NCBI GenBank assembly: GCA_002900995.3
Contig: CM035304.1
Span: 144,877 to 208,876, forward strand
Length of the DNA: 64,000 nt
Origin: Ganoderma boninense
Taxonomy: Eukaryota > Basidiomycota > Agaricomycetes > Polyporales > Polyporaceae
Direction: 5' to 3'
The notes beneath the pieces are model-generated. The model searched no databases. It had not been told where the DNA came from and worked only from the letters and a program-made list of their open reading frames with translations. This document shows positions 10,830 through 23,366 of the stretch, in pieces (within the stretch, counting starts at the first letter, position 1; each line of letters begins with the position of its first letter). The position numbers and the translations under genes are program-made.

Positions 10830-12164
10830 CTATGGTCCGGGGAGTCTCGGAGGTGGTGGAGGGTGTATTCGGGATTGTCGTTTTGTAGCTCAGATACCTG
10901 CAATGCCATTTGTGGCCATGAACTCTTTTGATCGTCGCAGATTCAACCAGATATGTTTCGACCCCTCCAGATATTGTTAGATACATAGTCAATTGAACTA
11001 TAGGACATTCGTGGATCTACCACGAACTAGTGCACATTTCCAGAGATCCCCCGCAGGTGTTATATTGAAATTGCTGTAGTTATATGTAGATCAACGTATA
11101 TACAGCATGTTCTCACTGGGGGATAACCCCAACGAATTTCAGGACGTGTCCGGACTGGCAGGTATTAGGTGCGTACTTCTTTTATGACGTCACGGTTGCT
11201 CCGACGCCCAATATAGCCCTAGGCAGCCTCGACTTCGCCCCAATGCGATTTGACCTCTATCCACTATGGTCCCCCCACTCTCCCTCGTCCTTCTCACTCG
11301 CATTTCTGCCTGCTGGACATTTCTCTGACCCCTCCGCCTCCCGAGCCCTGTGAAACTCGAGCCCGCTCTTGTCGTCGGCTTAAAGGTGCGTCTCCTCCTT
11401 GCTCATTTGCTTCTTCCTCTTGCTATATCAGGTGCGTATCTGCTTCCTATTCCTATACCAGGTTCGTGTATGCGCGTCGGCCTATGTATCTCATATCAGC
11501 CATCGCCTTCGGCCTCGAGCCATGTCCAGGGTGCCCCAAGGTGCGCTCGTCTCCTTTGCATTTGTCACCACTAAATTCTGGCCGGGCACGTCGTCTTCGG
11601 GACAGAGGTGGAACTTCCGGAGGTACGTGCTCGCTATCCTTTTTTATTCAGGTGCGTGGCTGTCGGTGAAGTACTCAGGTAAATGGGTCCCCATATTTTG
11701 TCGCTGCCTTCGGCGCGTAGAGCTAGATCGCACCGGTTCAGATTCCTCTACTACAGCCGTGCGATCAGCAGGTCCTACTGGCTGCAAGGTGCGTATTTTC
11801 ACATTCCTAATCATCATCATTTCCGTGCACTTCTTCTGTACGCACACGGACTGAGGTAGTTCTTGAGGCAATCATGTATTTAGCGGCTGTGCTAATTAAC
11901 GCAATATATTTTGTATTACGTCCATATCATGATTTTTTGCCAATTTACACTGTTCGAGGTTGGCATGAACCGTCGCTTTCCGTCGAGCTCCGTAGGATCC
12001 TACAGGACCATGATATGTCAACTGCATACCCCTAGCGTGGCCTGGGGGTCAACGTTCAACCTGTAGCGCCTTGCAGACGTCTACAATTGACTGCTTTTAG
12101 CCCTACATGCTCCTACAAGGTCTTGTGCGTTATGCTACAGTGACTTACAAAGCCCTACGCCATC
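10830..12164. other. no gene recognised; chain of AG|GT splice-like sites at 11386-11795
   Basis: No supported coding gene. Between 11386 and 11795 strong donor-like GTGCGT or GTACGT motifs are each preceded directly by AG or an acceptor-like tract, at 11386, 11432, 11462, 11541, 11623, 11652 and 11789. The pyrimidine-rich tracts ending in CAG make this look like a run of intron-sized segments joined with almost no exon between them. The 3' part near F4 (11990-12160) is AT-rich and unassigned. Confidence 0.4.
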
Positions 12165-13330
12165 CTATAGGAGTCCGTGAGGTACTTGCGATCCACTACG
12201 ATGGCTACAAACCCCTACTGCGGCTGCATGTGCCTGCATCCTCGCTGCCCAGTTTGCTGATGCTCCGAGGCACTCAGCCTCAGGATCTTCCTCCCCTGTT
12301 ACCACTGACAACGTATCAAACGCGCGCACCACGGAGTCCCAGATGCGGGGAAACTCTCCGAATCGTGCGGCGAGGTGCGACGCCGTCATGGTCGCGCAGA
12401 ACCGTCGCCTTCCTGCAGAGGGATCGAGCACGATGAGAGAGCACTGGTCGTCGAAATGAAGCTTTGGTGCTCGGGATAGCGCGAGTAGGGTCGACACGGC
12501 GATTGGCAGACACAGGTAATCGAGCACCTGGCCGGTTCCAAAGAGGTCTGTGAACGAAGGCGAGTCAACGTGGTGAAAAACTAGGAGACCTAGATGGTGG
12601 CGTATTCGGACGCCCAGAACGCGCATATGTACTCTTTTAGAAACGCCTCCAACGCAGGCGCCTTCATCGCGTCGCGAATCGCCACACACAACACATAGAA
12701 CTGAAGCACGTCTTCATCGTCCCCCAGATCGGCACGGGAAACGGACTGCACAAACGTCCGAGCAAGCTTGGAGAGGTGGCGAAAGTCATCTGCCAGCTCA
12801 ATCCTCAGGCGCTCTCGCTCTCGCTTCCACTCGGTGAGTTCGCCATCTGTGGTGGGCTCATACTCCTCGATAAAGCGATCCCAGGCGCCTAAACCCCGAC
12901 TCATGGCACGGTCGTGCATGGTCGGATAGCACAAGCGGTGGGTGAACAGTATGAAGCGCTTCTCAGACTCGGAGAACGCATCACCATCACCAGCATGCGG
13001 CACACCCTCAATGTAGTCCTTGCGTAGGGCCGAGAATAGTGATATCAGCTTCTTCACGTTGTCGTGGAAGCCGGCAGGGATGGACGGTGAAGGGCAGATG
13101 TAGAGGAATGTCTGGCCTGGCCGGTGAGTTTGAGCTGTGGCTGCCACAGTGTCGCAGCCCGGATGGTGCGCAAGCAGGATCGCAAAGGAGTCGAGGAGAC
13201 TGAGGGAACGGGTCCATCTCCGGGCTGGTTCGAGGGATGTATCCGCATCTAGGAGGTCGTTGAAGAGATACGGGTAGACATGAGAGAGCAACGCTGCAAT
13301 CAAGGTATCGATGTCAGCCGACGAGGTCAT
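12165..13330 (-). CDS. F-family paralogue F4, truncated, lacks the deaminase-like core
   Basis: The ATG at 13330 (MTSSADIDTLIAALLSHVYP) starts an intact exon 1 of about 235 codons with LLDSFAILLAHHPGCD, LYICPSPSIP, RLCYPTMHDRAMSRG and LGDDEDVLQFY. The expected exon junction after KEYI has GC instead of GT as donor (GCGCGT, first intron base 12624), with a good acceptor TTCACAG ending at 12548. Using it keeps the frame into exon 2 (VLDYLCLPIAVSTLLALSR, LIVLDPS). The frame then departs from the family after DTLSVV and stops at 12165. The HxE and Cys motifs seen in F2, F5 and F6 are missing, so this copy has lost its C-terminal third. The model gives about 362 residues. Confidence 0.6.
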
Positions 13331-13629
13331 GTTAACGTTGCCACTGGGGCCAGCGATCGAACTGAAACTTGGAGGTGGTGAGAGGCAGGAAGTGGGCACG
13401 CAGCTCTATGCGGGACCCTCTTGTGCTCATCAGCTGGCCTCGGGTCTTAATGGTTCTAGTTCAATCCGATAAGCATATGCTCAAATTGTGGAATATAGAC
13501 TATCCATCGGAGCTGAAAAGTATCATCGATATCAGCGCCCACTCTGCGAGTCATATCAGGCTCATACCCACCCTCCAGCGCCGTCGTCGTCGTCGTACCT
13601 CAGACCACTTCCAGTTGGACCCGCAAAGT

Positions 13630-15136
13630 TCACAGAAGAAGCCCGTCGATGATGCCATAGTACGCAGGCTTCGGTTCGAAGCCCTAAAAACGAGCCTATC
13701 AGCTATCTCCGTTCTCAGCGTACGCTCGAACAGCAACTGGCGTACTCACCGCATCGAAAGGACACGCATCTCCTTCCCCAGGAAAGCTCGCAGGGACCCA
13801 CGAATACTGGACGCGCCCGCGAGACATCGAATCAAAATCAGCCAAACACGCCTTTACACTAGCGCCGTCCGAAGCTACGCACCTTGTCCGTCCAGTCCCA
13901 CACCGTGATCCCGACACACCCCTCCACCTCCCGACACGCCCTCACGATCGTCTCGAAAGTCCCGCCTCTGCTGCTCCAGCCCAGCCGCGTCTGGGGGGAG
14001 CACGCTAAACCGCACGTCGAGCTCGTGATCGCGACCTCGACCCCGAGCGCCGCGAACTCCGCCAGGTTGCGCTTCACGTCCGCGAGCGGCGGCACCTGCC
14101 CCCACGGTCTCGTGCGCCTGCACCCCGACGCCGTGCAGCGGGACGCCCGCGGCCTTGAGCTCGCGGACGAGCGCCTTGAGCGCGGACGCCTTGGGACCGG
14201 GGCCGGTCGTGTTGTACTCGTTGATGTAGAGCTTGGCGTGCGGGTCGGCGAGGCGCGCGGCGTGCAGCGCGAGCGGGATGTACGATGTGTTGAGGGTGTT
14301 GTACCAGAGAGTCTCGCGCCAGGTGCCGTCGTCGTTGAGGGGTTCTGATAGGAATGATGAGCTGCACAGCGACGATGGGCGCGGATCCAGGGAGACGAAC
14401 CGTTGATGACATCCCAGCTGTCTGAATTAACCCAGTCAGTTTAACACTGCTCAGCGGGCACACAAAACAGACAGTCAGTATGAGGACGCACATCTGCAAG
14501 TCCGAAGCAGGTAAGCAGGGTATATCTAGAGCGTCGAAGACGACGTTGTGCTCACATTTGTCCAGCCCAATGCCGGACGATATTGAAGCAGTGCTCTTGA
14601 ACGACTTGAGCGAGCTCCGGCGCGGTCCAGGTCGCGTTCGTCACCCATGCAGGTATGTCGTTGTGCCACACGCAGTTGTGTCCTGTAAAATACAGGTTAG
14701 CTCGAAACCAGCCGAGCCATGGGGACGGACGGAGAATCGCATCGACGATGGACAGACCTCTCATGAACTTCCCGCCCTGCTGGGCGAGAGCGACGACCTG
14801 GTCGCCCATATCCCATGTAAAAACGCCTCGCTTCGGCTCAGTGTAGTTCTTCGGAACGAAGATCAGCGTCTATGCAGTCTGCGAATCAGAAATAAATAAG
14901 GATGCGCGTACCCACTTCATCGCCTTGGCCGGAGTGAGCTGGCCAAACATGGCGAGATCGTCTAGGACGGCGACGTAGGCGCTATCGTTCAACTGGTAGT
15001 TGTTCGTCGCAGTCCCAAAGTACAGCTTGCCAGCAGAACGGGCCACCGCGTTGAAGCCAGATCGGGGTGGGTGCGCGGCTGCTAGCAGGACAGGGACGAT
15101 GAAAACGATGGAGATGCAGACTTTGATGACGACCAT
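13630..15136 (-). CDS. GH10 endo-1,4-beta-xylanase, secreted, frameshifted
   Basis: A secreted xylanase of glycoside hydrolase family 10, which cleaves beta-1,4 bonds of xylan in plant cell walls. The ATG at 15136 starts a hydrophobic signal segment (VCISIVFIVPVLLAAA). GH10 landmarks follow in order: YFGTATNNYQLND, FGQLTPAKAMKW, TEPKRGVFTWDMGDQ, HNCVWHNDIPAW, VINEP (acid/base Glu), YINEYNTTGPGPKASALK, GVQAHE, ELDVRF (nucleophile Glu), TVWDWTDK, YSWVPASFPGEGDACPFDA and KPAYYGII before the stop at 13630. Several short introns fit. Single-base changes break the frame: an extra G in GGGGG before QVPPLAD, a missing G at the nucleophile (ATCACGAGCTC) and an extra T before CGAGACG. No CBM1 is seen. 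It is either a recent pseudogene or a consensus-error victim. The family is certain. Confidence 0.85.
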
Positions 15137-15194
15137 TTCGCAGATGCAGAAGCGGCGGACGGGTTTCGACCATTCCAGGCAGCGAAGCCTGCGA

Positions 15195-15201
15195 CTATAT
15201 A
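15195..15201 (-). promoter_or_regulatory. TATA box of the GH10 gene
   Basis: TATATAG on the minus strand about 59 nt upstream of the ATG at 15136, a usual distance for a fungal core promoter. Confidence 0.5.
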
Positions 15202-16557
15202 GGACAGCGTCGAGCCGGGACATGCGGAAAGCCATAAGGTTTGGACATTGATGGCGCGGCGACGGAAGAACGAACCGGCATGTCTCATGGCAGCTGCTCG
15301 GCCAAGCGTCGTAATCCTTGTGCGGCGAATTGCATGCTTCTGCATGCATGATCAGGAGAGAAGGTGCTCCAAGGAGCAGATGACTACAATGACCGGACCG
15401 CGCGGGCTGCGAATTGAGGTGAGTACCGGAGGCAAAACGTCGAACATCGCGGGTTGGAATAAGGGTATATGCGCATCGCGTACACGGGGCTTTCAAGCCG
15501 GTTGCAGGATAGTGAAGGTGGGTTTATGATGGCGGTTATCCGTGGTACGCTACTGATATTAACCTCGCGACAAAGAGCCTGCCAGTGAAGAATCACGACT
15601 CACCGGGGGTCTATTGGTGACGTAGCATGCCCCTCACGAAACGTCCGGCCTTGGTTTCTCTGACTACTGAACGCCAGGCCGTAGACCAAAGGCTTGCGAG
15701 TGCGGCACCATCTCCGTCCGTGTTCGAATAATTAGCCACCCTTAGGTTGTCACGATATAGAGTGCTGAGGGTTGAATGCACCATAGACCATCCAACGGTC
15801 CATACGTCACAACGTAAGTCTGCGACGCATCGAGAGTTCACGACTCACCTGTTCCCTACAACTATACCTCAAATTCTAATTCTTGGTCGTAAAGTCATCA
15901 CCAGATCCCTCGTGCTCCGTGAGCTACCAGAATGCTGCCACCAGACAACTGCCGTCTTCTGGGACCCGGGGGCTCAAGGTCGTAGAATTTGATGGAGAGA
16001 CGAGCTCTGGGACGCATTATTGCTGTGTACTTGAGCTGGTCGAGTGCAAGGAGATGCATTATCGCATAGAGTCGACTACAGAGGGGTGCTGGTGGTCGGA
16101 TGAGAGAAGAGCAAATGGAACAAGAGGGGAAGAGGTCAAAGACGAGCCGACAGACGCCAATCGAGGAACGCACGCTTACAGCGATCCGGACTCTGCCGAG
16201 CGAAACCGACGGCTCTTGCAAGCAGCTCACTGCTTTAACTGCGATGATCGACTGGTGCGTTGTTCCGGAATATAACCTTACACTCATCCTCTTTCATGCA
16301 AGGCGGTAATTAAATTTACTGAAGTTCAGAAACAGGACACCGTGCTTGGAGTACTATTTCAGAGGATCGGTATGGGGTCAAGTTCGGAATCGGAGGTGCC
16401 CCCAGTTCAAGCCAGTCCTCGTTCGATCAAATCCTAGCATCATATCGATTCCCGACATACAGGTCTATAAACCACGTCACTTCGCAGCATGACGACACTC
16501 TCTATATCGAACTAATCCCACCAACACTCATTCTCGCTGATGGAATCATAGCATCAG
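15202..16557. other. intergenic, nothing recognised
   Basis: The stretch upstream of GH10 and downstream of F5. Only short unrelated open frames, no RNA gene or repeat seen. Confidence 0.45.
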
Positions 16558-18061
16558 TCACTGATCATGCAAGCAAACGCGAGACGTCGGTGCGCACCTG
16601 GAGGCAGTTGAGTAGTACACGTTGTTGATCTCCATCCACCGCACAATGAGCACACCCAGGTCCCGCAACAAATGTTCCTCCATCTTTTTCACGACAGCAG
16701 GCGGCGCATTCCCCGGCAGGATCCACGGCTCGACATATTCGAGCCGACACCAATGAGGGTCATCGACGTCCATCGTGAACCTTGTTCCGAGGCTCTCGTT
16801 CACTGCGACCGCATACGCCGCTGATGCATAGCACGGCGTCCTCGAGCAAGCGATATGCGCCTTCGCTCCTTTCAACTCCTTGCCGTCCGCAGAGTCCAGC
16901 AGGTGCTGGATCAACGTGACCTCCGGGTGTACAAGGACGGGGCTTGCTGTCGACAGCGTATGCTCGTCGGCGTCCCACTGGTATTTTACCTGAAAGCCGA
17001 AGTGCCCTGCTGCCCAATTCTGGCTGAATGCGTCGACGACGGCCTTCCATTGGATGGCATGTTCCCCTTTGAAGCGTTCTGCGAGGAAAGCGTCCGTGAT
17101 GACCGCGCTGAACCGCCGTGCGTCCTTGAGCGGGTCCAGAACGACCCATCGCGTCACGTCGTCGGGGGAGATCTCCTTACGGCGGGATATGGCTATGATG
17201 GTAGACACCGCGAGAGGTAGGTCGAAGTACGCGAGTCCAGGCTCGATGATGCCGGGATCTGTGTGGGAGACATCGGTCAGATTCTGCTCGTCCTAACTGT
17301 TGGGAAAGCGAGGGAGCGAAATACTTACGGATGTATGTGTCCAGGTAATCCAAAAACCCATCGTTGGACCGCATATCCCTGATCTGCATGCATAACTTGT
17401 GGAATTCGAGGACGTCGTGGTCCTCGCCCAACGAGTCGTGCAATACCTTTTCCGCAAAGTCCTTCACGAGGCGCGTGAGCGCGCGAATCTCCGTTTTGTG
17501 CTGTTCGGCGAGCTGGACTTCTTCTCCAATCGGCACCCAGTAGCTTCTACGAGGGACGGTCATTTCCTCTTCCACAAAGATCTTCCAATCCCCGAAGCCG
17601 TGGTCCGCGATCAGTTGATGCATCGCCGGATAGCAGACCTTGTAGGCGTGTAGGACGAACTGCTCTTCGGATGAAGAGAGCGAGTCCTCCTGATACCCAC
17701 TGGCATTCAAGTCTCCCTTGAACTCCGACTCGTCGACTCTGAGCAGAGCTGTGAGATGAGCGAGCCATTTGTCCAGAGTACTGTGGAAATCAGCGGGGGT
17801 AGATGGCGACAGACAGATGGAAAATGATGTGTGTCTGGGCTTGGTAAATCGTACAGCGACAGCAGCGGCATCGCATTGGGGGTGGAAACGGAACAAAGAC
17901 ACGAAAGCTTGGGCCAACATCTGCCAATCCCTCCGGTCCTTTTGCAAGTTGCGTGATCGGAGAGAGCGCGGAGGTTTTAACTCAAAATTATACAGGCTCA
18001 TGATAATGTGGGGATGCAGGGTTGCAATCAGGGCATCTAAGTCAGAGTTCAGTGGGGACAT
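16558..18061 (-). CDS. F-family paralogue F5, intact, deaminase-like C-terminal domain with CxxS
   Basis: This is the only complete, unbroken family member in the window. The ATG at 18061 (MSPLNSDLDALIATLHPH) starts exon 1 (18061-17329), a 70-nt intron (GTAAGT...CACACAG) follows, and exon 2 (17258-16558) ends at a stop. The two exons give 477 residues. The N-terminal half is an all-helical-looking region shared by the family (HPQCDAAAVAV, ICLSPSTPADF, CYPAMHQL, LGEDHDVLEFH). The C-terminal half contains HPEVTLIQHLLD near residue 355 and HIACSRTPCYASAAYA near residue 387. This spacing resembles the H-x-E ... P-C-x-x-C zinc site of nucleic-acid/nucleotide deaminases of the OTT_1508-like type, but the last Cys is Ser. 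No signal peptide or membrane segment. Activity is therefore doubtful and the fold is an inference. Confidence 0.75.
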
Positions 18062-18698
18062 CTATGATGAGTGAGTTGGGATAAATGCGAGAGCGTGGAG
18101 GAATGAGGTTGCAGAAAGATGAAGGGAATGATAATCACAGCACAGTGCTGCTGGGTGTGCTTTATACTTTTTTTTCACGTGATGGATGGTCTAGATCGAG
18201 TCTCGGTGCTGGTCCCAAATGACATTCAATACGCCTCAGCCTCTGAAGTGTGGGAGCGTATTCAGGAACTGAAGGTATGAAAGACACAGAGAACTCGACG
18301 TTCGACAGCAAAACCGTTTCCCTAGACGAAAATCGCAAATCTTTCAAATTGCCCAAGGCATCACATTATCAACACTGAAGGGAAACTTGTTCGCTATGTG
18401 ATCGAGCGCCATCTATTGGGGAAAGTCTTTCCGTACACTGAATGCATTAAAAGCTGCTGCGAGCCTTGTTTCGCAGCCACCACGGCGGCGCACACGATTA
18501 TCCAAAGTAAGGCAGCCTTTCACGCTGGAGTGCAAATGTTACAGGCCGCATACTGCAAAGGTGGAACTTGGCATCAACACACCACATTGAGCAAAATTAT
18601 TTCGACATACCTGATGGGCGATCAATGTAGTCTTCACTCAGATACCACGCCCCTAGTTATGTTTTAGTCGAATGTAAAAACACCGAGATCCAAGCTAG
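18062..18698. other. intergenic, nothing recognised
   Basis: Between the F5 start and the monooxygenase stop. No gene, RNA or repeat recognised. Confidence 0.5.
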
Positions 18699-21219
18699 TC
18701 ACTTACTGTCGCCCAACTCATGCTTCTCATCTGAAGTCTGCCCGTCTCCAAGCCAGAACAGCCGGTTCTTGACCGTGTCGGACCGTTCGTACTCGAAGTC
18801 CTCCCAGCGCGGGTGCTCCAGGGCCCTCGAGATATGCAACACCGATCCTGGGACGCCAGTGAGCAACGTAAGGAGTGGTTTCAGTCAGAACAGGGACGAA
18901 AGGGGTAAACTTTGACTCCGCCCGAGGACTTACCAGGCCATACTGCGAACACGCGGCCCGTGTCGCCTCCGAGCTTGTACCACGACCGCGTCCCGACGCC
19001 GAACGCCGTCTCCAGCAGCGTCAGCCTTCGCCCTATCCGCTGTCAACCACACGACGATAACGTACCTTCTTGAAGTACTCCTATCCCCAAAGTCAGCCTC
19101 AGCCTCTGTCCCCCCATAAAACGTCAGCGAGGCTCGACGCACCTGAATCAGCTCGTCGAAATCCTCGACCGCCCCCCTCTTCACTTCCACACTCCTCAGC
19201 CGCTCGCGCTGCATCTTCGCGACCGCCTGGACGATGTACCCGACGCCCGCCTCGATGCACTGGATGAACGGCCCCGCGCCGATGACCGAGTTCGGGCCCA
19301 TCACCATGAACAGGTTCGGGAACCCGTCCGTGCACAGCGACAGGTACGACTTCGGGTAGCCCTCCTCGCGCCACTTGTCGTTCAGCGCGACGCCGCGGCG
19401 CCCGAGGATCGGGAACGGGAGCTGCCAGGACATGTCATAGCCTGCCGCGAGGAGGGGGAGGAAGTCAGCTAGGGCCGAGGTACATGGGGAAGGATGAGAG
19501 ATGTGGGGGGAATGGACGGACCAGTGGCGCAGAAGACGATGTCAAGGTCATGGTACGCGCCGTCCTCGGTCTCGATGCCGTGCTCGGTGAACCGTTTGAT
19601 CGGGCTAGAGACAAAGTCGACCTGTATCTGTGTTCAAGACGAGTTCATTACCAAAGCTGCGCACAATCAGCTCACGTTGTCCTTGCATAGGGCCTCCAGG
19701 TATCCGGGCGCAGGCGTGAGTCGTTTCGCGCAGACCGGGAAGTCAGGGATCACTGCACCAGTACCGGAAAGTCAGTGCGCAGTGAGGTGAGAAGGAAGGC
19801 TGCGTAGTACGCACGTTTCTCGGCTATGTCTGGCCTCTCGGAGAGCCTCGCTTGCATACTCTTGGTGAGGCCCTCCCGAAGGCGACCTTGAATTGGGCTG
19901 CCAAGAATGGTCGCCTCGTTCCACGACTGCGAGCATACAGATCCATCAGCTCGAGCTCGTCATGGTCCCCATCAAGCAGAAGGAGCTCACGTTGAGCGAA
20001 GCGTCGACCGCGCGCCTCGCGTTCCAGAAGAACTCAGAGTCCGTCTTGAACCGCTCAACCTCCTCGGGCATGAACTTCACTGTACATGCCAACCCGGTCA
20101 GCTACGTCCTAGTAGAATACTATGCACCGCCTGGACTCACGATCGTTCTCCTTCTCGGTAGGCTCCCGGCCCAAGGCCTTCTGGAGAGGCTCGAACCCAA
20201 CGGGCGGTGCGATCCATGTCTGCCCGCGCACGTAGTTGACGAGCCGTGCGACCTTCGGCTGGAGCGCCGTCACGATCTGCAGAGCGCTTGACCCCTACGC
20301 CAGTTCGTTGGTCAGTCCGCATTCAACGCCCAGCCGCCACCGAAATTCATCTCGACTCACCGAGCCGATGACGCCGACGCGCTTGTCCCCCCACGCCTCC
20401 GCGTCCTCGTGCCAAGTCTTCCCCTTTGGCACGTACCCCGCCGAGTGGTGCAGCTCGCCCTTGAACTGCTCGATACCCGCGATGTCGGGCATCCTCCAGC
20501 GGCTGATCGAGCCCACTGCCGTCACGAGCACGTCCGCGACGTCCTCTATCTCCTCGCCCGAGCCCCCGTGTGGGGCCGTGCGGCGGACGCGGATACGCCA
20601 CTGGGCCGCGGAGGGATCGTATTGGGCGCGGATGACCTCATGATTGAGTTTGATGTGCTGGAGGGCGTTGTACTTGCGCGCCACTCGCTCGAGGTTCTCC
20701 TGGATCTCGTGGCCTGGGGAGTAGAAGGCTGACCAGTCGCGCTACGGGATCGACAGGGTCAAATTGGGCATTGGTTTGTGGAGGGTGACAGGGATGTTTA
20801 CCTTGTCCTCGAAGGAGTACTGGTACTGTGGAGTCGTGAGCGATATCAAGGTGGTAACAATAGCCTACAGTGAGCACGTACAGAGTGAGAGGGACTGTCA
20901 CAGGCAATACCACTGGATAAATATCAGTTCTCAGTACTGTGACAGGGAGTTTGTCGTTGGGCTCACGGGTATCGAGCAGTATACCACGTGCCCCCTACAC
21001 CTGCGTTCTTCTCGTACACAGTGAGCTGGACGTTCGGGATCTTCTGTGGAAATCTGCACGGGAACGCTCAACATCAGCAGCAAGTGGAGAAATTGCAACT
21101 GCTACAGACCTTATTGCGGCGAGGATACCGGCGACGCCTGCACCGATGACCACGACCTTGATGGGTCGGTGCTCGTCGACCGAGAAGTCCCCAAGGACGA
21201 AGTCGCTAGGTGCTGCCAT
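18699..21219 (-). CDS. FAD/NADPH-dependent monooxygenase, Baeyer-Villiger/FMO-like
   Basis: Flavoprotein monooxygenase expected to insert oxygen into a small organic substrate using FAD and NADPH. The ATG at 21219 (MAAPSDFVLGDF) is followed by the FAD Rossmann motif VIGAGVAGILAA, then VYEKNAGVGGTWYTARYPG, YQYSFEDK, DWSAFYSPGHEI, FKGELHHSAGY, the NADPH motif VGVIGSGSSALQI, WNEATILGSPI, FCATGYDMSW and FMVMGPNSVIGAG. About ten short introns all splice in frame to the TGA at 18699. The BVMO fingerprint FxGxxxHxxxW is present except that Trp is replaced by Tyr, so class assignment between BVMO and other FMO-like hydroxylases is open. It lies 2.1 kb from the first O-methyltransferase, so it could share a pathway with it. 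The model looks intact. Confidence 0.85.
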
Positions 21220-23289
21220 GGTGAGAAGGAGTCGTCTGAGCTGGTCAGGGGTAGTAAGGATGAGTTGAAGGACTCCTACGCACCCCCTTATATGTAGCCG
21301 ATTAACGCTAATTAGCCTCTAACGCTAGGGCTCTCCTGCGCCGTCGCGCTGGTTATTCGCAGGTAAGTTGAACGTTGAGATCCGGCGCAGCCACACGTCT
21401 GCCTATCTATCTGGACGGATGACTCTGACATGACGCACCCCGGTTGTCAGCGGTATGTTCAAGGAAACTGACGGACAAAAATGTGAAAGCCGAGCCGCCG
21501 AGGCTGTAGTCATTGAGGTTTGGCCAGCGTAGGATTGGGATGGAGTTGTCGGCTGGCTAAGTTCTGAGTCGTCATGATGTGTTCCACGGAAGATGTACCT
21601 AGCAAAAGAGTTCAAGTGGTAGTAAGATTGTCCCTGAGTCCACAAATGAAGTATCTACTTAACCATGCATCTCATCTATCACTGGAATGGTCGTCGCCCC
21701 GTCCGATGTCTCGGAGGTTCTGACAACCTGCCTCGGTCGACATAAAACTCCGCGGTCAACGCCGCAGTGGCGGCCCTGTAAGCAAGTGAGGATGAGGTGA
21801 GTCGGAGAGCACGCACTAACGCCTATTTCATGCGCTACGGCTTGAAACATGAGGCCATATGATGCCTGCTCGACATACGAATGTCAGACTTTGTGTGGGT
21901 GTTCTGCTAAGCACCTCGGCAGTTCAAGTTATTTAGCGGTGGCCTGTGGCGTCGGATTCTTAGCGCCGAGACAGAACAGGTCGAACTGGACCGAATCGAT
22001 CCATTTCATGGATCAAGCGCCCAGTTGGTCCTCGCTCGCTGCTCTGCCCCTGGTGCCCTGTCTTTTGCCACAGCTGCTGATCTCTTCCCTCTATGTCGTC
22101 AAGACCGCATCAGCGATTGTCGTGTCCACACAGAACTCTATACAGCTTTCTTACAATGAAGGTCGCACTGAGGCTCGTCGAACGCCCAGTTGTGACATCT
22201 GCACGGCTTGGAAATCGCCAGTGGGTGATTGTGTGGTCCGTTTATCTATTCCAACATCCCAACTAACTTCAGTAATTTCTTGGCTATCATTGAGGCTTTA
22301 TGTTCAGGCGCCCTGATGACCGTGAGCCTGCAGACCCTTGGATAACCTGAAAGGCAAAGCTCGGTCCATCACTGCAGACCTCGCGACACGTCGGGAAGTA
22401 GTCCCAAATAGTATACGCCTCGTAAGTCGTCGCAGATATCGAAGTTTTCTGTGGATGTCTCATCTGGAGCTTCGTTGGCATCAAGGCGAGTTGTTGACGC
22501 TTTGGTGTCAAGCCTGGTCAGTGCTAACGTCGACTCTGTTATCGAGGCTCTCAACTACTACCCAACCTCTCAGGAAGAAAGGGGAGGCCTCATACATTAT
22601 GTGTCTCTAGCCGCACCTATGTTTAGATCTCTCCACCCTTCTGGTCTATCCAGGCTTAGACATCGAGAAGGACGAACACGGTTCTCATCCTCACGCACTG
22701 ATCTACCGATGGTAACACGCTGCCAGGTGAGGATCAACATATACCCAATTCCCCTTCATTTCGTGATCGCTAGCAAGCCCATGAATCGATAACGCATTTT
22801 GCGCAGTGCTCGCTGAGTGTATTTGCTTTTCGTTGGAATCTTCGACCGTCGTGGAGCATCGTCAGGTGCCCGGGTCGTTTCCGAACCGCTCATCAGGACG
22901 TTGATGGCCGCCTAACACAGAAGAAGATGATGCTAAGAAGGTGCGTGAACTGCGCTCATGTGCCTCCAACAGCTGTTTTATGCAAGTCTATTCATCAGGT
23001 CCAAGCAACGGAAGACACGCGTCTACAAAAGAAGCCCGGCTGCTTCGTCCCTTACTCAGTGGGTAGCCTGCGCCTGGATAGGCCTGGATACAGTAGCAAA
23101 TTGCCGAGCTCACGGCTAGCACAAGTCTGATGTTCGCTTCGAACCCCGCCCACGCCGCCGAGGATCACACTTACTTACTCCGTTGGTCGCTCGGTCCCCG
23201 CCATGGGCGCGATCCATCGTCTCGGGGCCATCCTGCGGTATGTGCCCTGATTCCTATTCCAATTTGCGCACGGCGGGCCGAGAGTGCAG
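21220..23289. other. 2 kb intergenic region, no supported gene
   Basis: Plus-strand open frames (for example 22451-22792, beginning MDVSSGASLASRRVVDALVS) look faintly protein-like but match nothing I know and lack a credible splice model. No tRNA or repeat recognised. Confidence 0.4.
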
Positions 23290-23307
23290 TATAAAGTGCA
23301 GTATAAA
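23290..23307 (+). promoter_or_regulatory. duplicated TATA box of O-methyltransferase A
   Basis: TATAAA occurs at 23290-23295 and 23302-23307 inside a tandem duplication of GTGCAGTATAAA, 60-77 nt upstream of the ATG at 23367. Confidence 0.55.
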
Positions 23308-23366
23308 TTCAAAAATACATGCACGACGACCGCCTCGCGCACAAAGGGCCCGCAACGACCACTGCC

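Noticed and set aside
4546..11031. CACTA terminal repeats at CACTATGTCC (4546) and CTAGTG (about 11027)
   Set aside because: Beyond the first five bases the two ends are not inverted repeats of each other, so element limits were left open.
22451..22792. Possible gene starting MDVSSGASLASRRVVDALVS
   Set aside because: No splice model, no family and no conserved neighbour. Kept only as a note in the intergenic entry.
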